In this document: positions 58,735-64,000 of the stretch, piece by piece
How the letters are laid out: each line of letters opens with the position of its first letter
How positions within the stretch are numbered: position 1 is the stretch's first letter
Source: Polyangium sp. 6x1
GTDB taxonomy: Bacteria; Myxococcota_A; Polyangia; Polyangiales; Polyangiaceae
NCBI RefSeq assembly: GCF_029946515.1
Contig: NZ_JARZHH010000017.1
Span: 62,001-126,000, forward strand
Length of the DNA stretch: 64,000 nt
Direction: 5' to 3'
Program-made: the position numbers and the translations under genes
The notes under the pieces: generated by a model
The model's input: the letters and a program-made list of their open reading frames with translations, nothing else
Told to the model about the DNA's origin: nothing
Databases searched by the model: none

Positions 58735-58814
58735 CGCGATTCTGTCATCCTCCGCGATCTGCCCCGCGGCGAGCTCGTTCTACGGGCGCTTCGCGGTTTG
58801 TCTTGGCGTGACGT

Positions 58815-60008
58815 TCACGCGGAGGAACGCTCGACGAGGTCGGCGGCGACGGCCGCGCCATCCGCCGCCACGCGGCCGGCGATCTCGGCTGCGCGCGCAG
58901 CGACCCCTCGAGCGAGCGCGGCTTGCAACGCGGGCAGGAGGGACTCCGCGTGCAGGGCTCCACGCGCCACGGACGCCCCGATCCCGAGCGCCCGGACGCG
59001 CGAGGCCCAGTAGGGCTGATCGGCGAACATCGGGACGATCACCTGCGGGACGCCCGCGCGCGCCGCCGTCGTGGTCGTGCCCGCCCCGCCGTGGTGCACC
59101 ACCGCGGCGACCCTCGGGAACAACGCCTCGTGATTGACGTCGCCGATCGCGATGCAATCGGAGGCGCCGTCGATCCGATCGAGCTCGGCCCACCCCTGCG
59201 ACAGGACGACGCGGCGCCCCGCAGCCCGCACGGCCTCGATGACGATGCGGCCGGTCTGCTGATCCGCAGGCATGCTGCCAAAGCCGACGTAGACGGGCGG
59301 CTCGCCTGCGGCGAGAAATGCTTCCAGCGCCGGGTCGAGCGGCGTCGGATCGGGGAGGAGCCAGGCGCCCGTCTGCGTGACGCGCAGGCCAGGCGTCGCC
59401 GGCAGCGGGCCGAGGACCGGGTCCGCGGCGAGCCATGGATCCTCGCCCAGGATGTAGCTGTGGACGTCGCTCAGCGGACCGAGGCCGAACCGCTCCCGGT
59501 TGGCATTGAGCCGCTCGAGGAGGCGCTCGTTCCAGCTCCGCGATTCGTCCTGCCAGCGCTTGCGATTTCCTTCCGGGTCGCCCCCGGTCTCGCCGCCGGG
59601 CGCGTGTTCCGGCGACGGCAGGGCCACCGGCGCGTACAGGGCGACCACGGACGGGATGCCCCGCCGTTCCGCGATGGATCGTGCGGCGTACTGGTGCGCT
59701 CCGCCGGCCACGATCACGTCGCATCCCTCGGCGGCCGACGCGGTGGCGTCGAACTGGTCTTTCGCGAGATGCTCGAGCAGCGCGCGGAGCTGCTCCGGCG
59801 TCGGTGGGGCCTGCGCGGCGGCCCCGCTCGGTGCGCGCATCGCGATGCCGATCGGGGTCGCCGTGAAGCCCAAGGCCCCCGCCCCGTCGATGAAGTTCGG
59901 CGGAATGCACAGCCTCACGTCGTGCCCCCGACGCCGCATCTCGACGGCCAAGGCCACGACAGGTTGCACGTCCCCGCGCGTCCCGACTCCCGTCAGCAAC
60001 ACCCGCAT
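58815..60008 (-). CDS. Glycosyltransferase, GT28/UGT type
   Basis: A 397-aa GT-B enzyme. The N-terminal domain begins MRVLLTGVGTRGDVQPVVALA. The C-terminal domain has VYVGFGSMP, LSQGWAELD, IGDVNHEALFPRVAAVVHHGGAGTTTTAARAGVPQVIVP and FADQPYWASRV, the standard nucleotide-sugar site. It should transfer a sugar to a lipid, sterol or natural product. GAGAGG upstream fixes the ATG at 60008. It lies between genes unrelated to sugar metabolism; compare the remnant at 49552, a decayed member of the same family. Confidence 0.92.
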   Translation of the reverse strand: MRVLLTGVGTRGDVQPVVALAVEMRRRGHDVRLCIPPNFIDGAGALGFTATPIGIAMRAPSGAAAQAPPTPEQLRALLEHLAKDQFDATASAAEGCDVIVAGGAHQYAARSIAERRGIPSVVALYAPVALPSPEHAPGGETGGDPEGNRKRWQDESRSWNERLLERLNANRERFGLGPLSDVHSYILGEDPWLAADPVLGPLPATPGLRVTQTGAWLLPDPTPLDPALEAFLAAGEPPVYVGFGSMPADQQTGRIVIEAVRAAGRRVVLSQGWAELDRIDGASDCIAIGDVNHEALFPRVAAVVHHGGAGTTTTAARAGVPQVIVPMFADQPYWASRVRALGIGASVARGALHAESLLPALQAALARGVAARAAEIAGRVAADGAAVAADLVERSSA

Positions 60009-60155
60009 CGCCCCTCTCCCTTCCACCACGCACGCCCGCGTGGATGACGAACGGCGATGATGGCACCACGAACGCGATTTGCCATCCGCTCAGCGTCGGT
60101 TTCCGCCGGATGCGAGGCGCGATCCCGAGGGGCCATCGCCGCCGGCGATGTCCCT

Positions 60156-61133
60156 TCATCGGACGTGGAAGGGGATTTCGAGCCAGGTGATCCCCCCGCG
60201 GTTGTCGCGGACGATCGCAAAGAGCGTCTCCTCGCCCGCGGCGAGCGGGGCCCGGAGATCGCCGGCCGTACTGCCGACCTTGCCGCTCTCCGGATCGTAG
60301 AGCAGGCGCGTGGAGCTCACCTGACCTCCCGTGACGTAGTAATCGACCAGGATCCTCTCCTTGCCCATCTCGCCGTCCTCGGTGCGATAGCTGGGATCGG
60401 GCTCGTGACTCCCTTCGGGGACCGAGATGTCGAGCGGTTTTGCAGGGCATTGGTCGATCTCGGGCATCGCGCAAGGGGCCATCGTGATGCCCTCGCTCGG
60501 ATCGACGGTTTTCCCGTCGAAGGTGAGGTGATCGATCGCGGGATTGGAATTCGGAAGCAGGACGGGGAAGACGAAGACCCGCGAGAACGCGAACATGAAA
60601 GCCTCGGGGCCGAGCTCCTTCCGCTCCGCGTCGAAACAGCCGAAGGGGACCGCCTGCGGGCCCCTCCCACGCGCGCCGACGTACTCGACGTGCCCGGTGC
60701 ACGCCATGTGGAAGACGACGAGGGTTTTGTAGAACGGCGCGCTCCCGGGTCCAGGCGGCCCGGGCATTCCGAGCACGTCCTCGGGCACGTCGAACGAGAA
60801 CGACATCCCCTCCTTCAAGCGTGGCGTGAGGTCTTCGCCTCGCGGGAACGCGCCGGCGAAGGCGGGATAACATTCATACGGCGCGCCTTCCGGTGGATCG
60901 GTGCAGACCGTCGGGATCCAGAACACCCGCATGGGATGCGCCTTCTCCGCTCGCCCGTCGAAGGCGAGCACATCGAGGTTCACCGTGTCCCCGGGCGTCG
61001 CATAAGGTTTGTCGGTGCGCGTCGCGAGGATTCGCACGCTCGTTACCTGATTCTCGGGATCGAACGAGGGAAAATTGCAGCCCGTCGCCCCCAGCATCCA
61101 GACAGCCCCCAGGATCCAGGCATTCTTGATCAT
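60156..61133 (-). CDS. Envelope lipoprotein in operon with the TonB-dependent receptor
   Basis: A 325-aa lipoprotein (lipobox ATGC, Cys19). The mature protein is beta-rich: VTSVRILATRTDKPYATPGDTVNLDV, MRVFWIPTVCTDPPEGAPYEC, FSFDVPEDVLGMPGPP, LVVFHMACTGHVEYV, RILVDYYVTGG, then AAGEETLFAIVRDNRGGITWLEIPFHV. It has several paired cysteines and no enzyme motif. Its ATG overlaps the receptor gene stop (ATGA), so it is probably an accessory surface component of that system. Confidence 0.8.
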   Translation of the reverse strand: MIKNAWILGAVWMLGATGCNFPSFDPENQVTSVRILATRTDKPYATPGDTVNLDVLAFDGRAEKAHPMRVFWIPTVCTDPPEGAPYECYPAFAGAFPRGEDLTPRLKEGMSFSFDVPEDVLGMPGPPGPGSAPFYKTLVVFHMACTGHVEYVGARGRGPQAVPFGCFDAERKELGPEAFMFAFSRVFVFPVLLPNSNPAIDHLTFDGKTVDPSEGITMAPCAMPEIDQCPAKPLDISVPEGSHEPDPSYRTEDGEMGKERILVDYYVTGGQVSSTRLLYDPESGKVGSTAGDLRAPLAAGEETLFAIVRDNRGGITWLEIPFHVR

Positions 61134-63763
61134 AACTCCCCGCGCAGCCCCAGGCTCGGCAAGATGGGCAAGCCGCTCACGTACGACGACTGGGTGTAAT
61201 CGTAGTTGTAGGTGATCCCCTCGGGGTTCTGGTGGTTGTAGATGTTCTGGATATCGATGTAAGCCGAGAGCTTCCACGACGTGAAGGTCCACGTCTTGTC
61301 GAAGCGCACATCGAGCTGGTGGAAGAACGGGAGCCGCGCGCCGTTCGGCGGAGACGCGGTCGCAGCCTGAAAACTGCCGGTCGTCGCGTCATAGGCGCCG
61401 CGGGTCGTGGGGGTATAGGGGTTGCCCGAGACGAGGCGGAAGCGCGCGCCGAGACGATACCCGCGACCGAGATTGTAGCTCGCGATCGTCGTCAGCACGT
61501 GCGTCTGATCGTACGGGGATCGGGCCGACGGCTCCGATGGCTCGGGGCGGCGCTCGCTCCTCGAAAGCGTGTACGCGATCCATCCGAAGAAGCGCTCGTC
61601 GGACTTGTAGCGCAAGAGCCACTCGGTGCCGTAGACGGACCCCGCCCCGACATTCCCCGCGCCGTCCGAGACCAGCCTGTCGAGCTGCTTGTAAAACGCG
61701 TTCACGGAGAGCTCCACGCGGGGGCCGAACTCCTGCTCGAATCCGACGTCGTAATGAACGGATCGGTTGGATTTGAGGCCTTCCTGGCCGAAGACGGGAT
61801 CCGTCTCGAGCGGGCCCGGCGGCTGGTAGAAGATGCCGGCGCCCGCCTTGAGCGCCGTGCGGGGGGAGCCGCTCGTCAGCTCTTGCCTCAGGTTCAAGCG
61901 GGGAGAGAGGTCCCAGCTCTGGGTCGAGCTCGCGTAATCGAGGCGGAGCCCCGGCACGACACGCATTCCCTGCCACGGCATGAACTCCCATTCCGTGTAC
62001 AGGCCGCCGAAGAGGCGGTTGCCCGATTGGGTCGTCTCCAGCGGCACGTCCTCGGGTCCGCCCGCGGGGACCCCCGGCGGGCGGGGACGCGGCAAGCGGA
62101 GATGCAGGTCATAGGGGCTATAGATCATGTCGATCCCGACGTTTGCCCGGACAGACCGCATGACCTTCTGCGAGACCTCCGCGCGCCCGCTGATCGGGAG
62201 CTCGGTCGTCGTGAAGCCGAGGGCGCCGAAGCCGACGTCCACCGAGTCCTGCCCGACGGCGGCCGTGACCTTGAGCTCCGTGCTGTCCGTGAGCTTGTGC
62301 TCGTAGCGGGCCTGGAGGCGCCAGAAGCTCGTATGGGTGCCGATGCCGGTGAAGCTCGTCGCCCCGGCGTTCGGATTTTCGTTGAAGATCTCGAGGCCGT
62401 CGTCGGAGCCGAAGAACAAGAGGCGCAGCGACGCCCGCTGGCCGAAGTCCTTCTGGAGCATGACCTGATAATCGTAATAACGCGGCGCCGTCGACACGCC
62501 CGCGCCGGCCGCCGTGAGGACGGGGCCGAGCCAGCCGTCGAACCACGAGCGGCGACCGGCGATCAGAAAGGTCACGCCCGTCTTCGGGATCGTCCCCTCG
62601 ACGAGGAGCCGGGCGTCGATGAGATCGAGCTGCGCCATGCCGTGCAGCCGCCCGTCCTTTTTGGGATCACGTATCCCGACATCGACCATGCCGCCCATCC
62701 CGCGCCCGTACACCGCGCTGTAGTTCGAGGGATAGAAGTTGATCTTGTCGAGCGCCTCCGTCGGCACCACGGAGCTCAGGCCGCCGAAATGGTACACGAT
62801 GGGCACGGGGGTGCCGTCGACGTAGGTGGTCGTGTCCTGGGGCGCGGATCCACGAACGATCAATTGGCCGCCGAACGGAGGCGGCCTGGCGACGCCGGGG
62901 AGGTTTTGCAGCGACCGCAGCGCATCCCCGTTCGTCCCTGGAATGAGCGCGATTTCTTCCCTCTTGAGCGTGCGTTTCGTCACCTCGCGGGGCGGGCGCT
63001 CCCCGCGGACGACAATCTCCTGGACCGGCGGCTCGTCCTCGCTCGCGGCGTCTTTCTCTTCGGGGGCTTTTCGGGGCAAGAGCCTCAAGACGACGTTGGT
63101 CTCTTCCCCGGGCGTGAGCTCTTCGTCCGCGGATTGGGGTTCATACCCCGGCGCAGTGACGGTGATGTGCGTCGGGCCGACGGTCACGTTTTCGAGGGCC
63201 CAGGATCCATCGGCGGCCGTTTGCGTCGTGTGCTCGGCGCCGTCGGCCGTCCGCACCGTGATGCTCGCGGGGGCAATCGGCGAGCCGGCCGTCTGGTGCT
63301 CGACACGTCCCGTGAGCTTCGGCGGCGGGGGCACGAAGACGTACCGGAACTTGATCCGGGCCGGGATGTTCTTGTCATTGCGCCGGGCCGGTTCGAAGAC
63401 GAGCTTCTCGGCTGCGGCGACGGCGGCCTCGTCGAATCCGTGGCCTCGCGGGGCCTCGACGGTCGCGCGCCGAACCGCCCCGGAGGAATTGATTTCGAGG
63501 ATCAGGTCGACCGTGACTTCCTCGAAAAAACGCTCTTTCAGCGCTTGCTCCGGATACTTCACGCCAGGATCGGCCTTGAGCCGCGGCGGAACGATGACCG
63601 GCGCTGGCGCGGCGGCGTCGCTCGCGGCGGGCGGCTCGTCGGGCGCCTGGGCGAGCGCGTCCCGTGGTGCCAAGGACGCCAGGAGGAAAACGACGGCAGC
63701 GCCGCGTCGGAGGGGAGGGTCGGTAAGCGTGGCCAAGGTTCTCGGGGGACAAGATGCACGCAT
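61130..63763 (-). CDS. TonB-dependent receptor carrying its own TonB-like C-terminal domain
   Basis: An 877-aa protein. Sec signal ending DALAQA. Residues about 55-135 form a TonB C-terminal-type domain (VKYPEQALKERFFEEVTVDLILEINSSG, DEAAVAAAEKLVFEPARRND). A carboxypeptidase-regulatory-like domain follows (about 145-220, GTVEH-type, GPTHITVTAPGYEPQS). The plug has EIVVRGERPPREVTKRTL, GDALRSLQNLPGVARPP and RGMGGMVDVGIRDPKK. A 22-strand barrel fills the rest (GIFYQPPGPLETDPVFGQEG, YDQTHVLTTIASYNLG), with a final strand ending LGLRGEL. An upstream ATG at 63853 would add 30 residues that spoil the signal peptide. Substrate unknown. Confidence 0.9.
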   Translation of the reverse strand: MRASCPPRTLATLTDPPLRRGAAVVFLLASLAPRDALAQAPDEPPAASDAAAPAPVIVPPRLKADPGVKYPEQALKERFFEEVTVDLILEINSSGAVRRATVEAPRGHGFDEAAVAAAEKLVFEPARRNDKNIPARIKFRYVFVPPPPKLTGRVEHQTAGSPIAPASITVRTADGAEHTTQTAADGSWALENVTVGPTHITVTAPGYEPQSADEELTPGEETNVVLRLLPRKAPEEKDAASEDEPPVQEIVVRGERPPREVTKRTLKREEIALIPGTNGDALRSLQNLPGVARPPPFGGQLIVRGSAPQDTTTYVDGTPVPIVYHFGGLSSVVPTEALDKINFYPSNYSAVYGRGMGGMVDVGIRDPKKDGRLHGMAQLDLIDARLLVEGTIPKTGVTFLIAGRRSWFDGWLGPVLTAAGAGVSTAPRYYDYQVMLQKDFGQRASLRLLFFGSDDGLEIFNENPNAGATSFTGIGTHTSFWRLQARYEHKLTDSTELKVTAAVGQDSVDVGFGALGFTTTELPISGRAEVSQKVMRSVRANVGIDMIYSPYDLHLRLPRPRPPGVPAGGPEDVPLETTQSGNRLFGGLYTEWEFMPWQGMRVVPGLRLDYASSTQSWDLSPRLNLRQELTSGSPRTALKAGAGIFYQPPGPLETDPVFGQEGLKSNRSVHYDVGFEQEFGPRVELSVNAFYKQLDRLVSDGAGNVGAGSVYGTEWLLRYKSDERFFGWIAYTLSRSERRPEPSEPSARSPYDQTHVLTTIASYNLGRGYRLGARFRLVSGNPYTPTTRGAYDATTGSFQAATASPPNGARLPFFHQLDVRFDKTWTFTSWKLSAYIDIQNIYNHQNPEGITYNYDYTQSSYVSGLPILPSLGLRGEL

Positions 63764-63860
63764 GGCCAGCGCTCGGGGCTTCGATCCGACGAGCCGTCGG
63801 ATCCCTCCGACGAGATCCTTTCTTTCGATCACGAATCTCGGGAGGCGGGCCATGGGACGA

Positions 63861-64000
63861 TCAGGCCTCGGCTTGCGGGGGCGGCTCCGCGGCGTCGTCC
63901 GTGCGGGGGAGCGTCTTCCAGGCCGCGCTGACGACCAGGTCGACCTCGCCGCCGACGCAGCTCCAGGGCTGCCCCGGTGCGCCGGTCGCCTCGACGAGCG
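63861..64000 (-). CDS. C-terminal end of an unrecognised protein (5' end outside window)
   Basis: The last 45 codons of a minus-strand gene: ATGAPGQPWSCVGGEVDLVV, then SAAWKTLPRTDD and a closing EPPPQAEA. It ends 97 nt before the receptor gene. Too little is present to name it; it may be the first part of the receptor operon. Confidence 0.6.
   Translation of the reverse strand, partial: LVEATGAPGQPWSCVGGEVDLVVSAAWKTLPRTDDAAEPPPQAEA

Noticed and set aside
61232-63931. Plus-strand open frame of 899 codons opposite the TonB-dependent receptor
   Set aside because: It is an antisense shadow of GC-rich codon use: low-complexity Arg/Glu/Gly-rich product, no domain, no ribosome site. The minus-strand receptor has clear domains throughout.
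1-64000. CRISPR array, tRNA, rRNA, insertion sequence or prophage
   Set aside because: No regularly spaced repeats, cloverleaf-like sequence, transposase or integrase motif was found by reading. The tandem repeats seen are inside coding sequence or too short.

Overview
The window is very GC-rich and reads as a chromosome segment of a myxobacterium (Myxococcota), most likely of the Polyangiales. This is inferred from gene content: many lipoproteins with Gly-rich or Cys-rich linkers behind the lipobox, three Ser/Thr kinases (two with an N-terminal anti-sigma-type zinc motif), two sigma factors of a family typical of Myxococcales, an ECF sigma/anti-sigma pair, an NtrC-type regulator, an SUMF1-like lipoprotein and a type VI spike cluster. 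No rRNA, tRNA, CRISPR array, transposase or integrase was found.

Layout. 1-3.2 kb: partial Gly-rich lipoprotein, then a sigma factor/ZAS-kinase operon flanked by a 24-bp inverted repeat. 3.4-10.3 kb: Cys-rich protein, then histidine kinase, NtrC-type activator and receiver protein, followed by a lamin-tail lipoprotein. 10.3-18.5 kb: envelope protein, AlkD-like protein, PP2C phosphatase, an ECF sigma/anti-sigma/DsbA-like operon, LysR divergent from a GFA/DJ-1 pair, and a lipoprotein. 18.7-22.0 kb: kinase, TPR protein and SUMF1-like lipoprotein with overlapping ends. 22.0-31.9 kb: a type VI spike cluster on the minus strand (unknown 148-aa protein, DUF4150, DUF3540, pentapeptide protein, DUF2169-pentapeptide fusion, VgrG, second DUF2169 protein) without sheath, baseplate or ClpV genes.

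32.0-38.4 kb: a Tat-lipoprotein multicopper oxidase behind a near-consensus sigma-54 promoter, facing an S9 peptidase/MocR operon and a small membrane protein. 38.7-44.7 kb: a second ZAS-kinase (with TPRs) and a second sigma factor of the same family, separated by a Gly-rich lipoprotein. 44.9-49.3 kb: ArsC-like protein, trans-sulfuration enzyme, alpha/beta hydrolase lipoprotein, cysteine-less glutaredoxin and a cyclase. 49.5-51.6 kb: an intact FAD monooxygenase between a decayed glycosyltransferase start and a 5'-truncated extensin-like gene, which looks like a replacement scar. 51.7-58.7 kb: lipoproteins, an MscS channel, an NTF2-like protein, a small beta-barrel and a membrane protein with an HExxxH motif. 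58.8-64 kb: glycosyltransferase, and a TonB-dependent receptor with its own TonB-type domain in an operon with a lipoprotein.

The most unusual object is the VgrG spike. Its C-terminal part is about 27 consecutive octapeptide repeats like the T4 gp5 needle, and in eight of them the core-type position is histidine, suggesting a metal- or proton-binding ladder along the needle. Start sites were chosen by hand from Shine-Dalgarno spacing, overlaps and signal peptides. All family names come from recognising motifs, without database searches.
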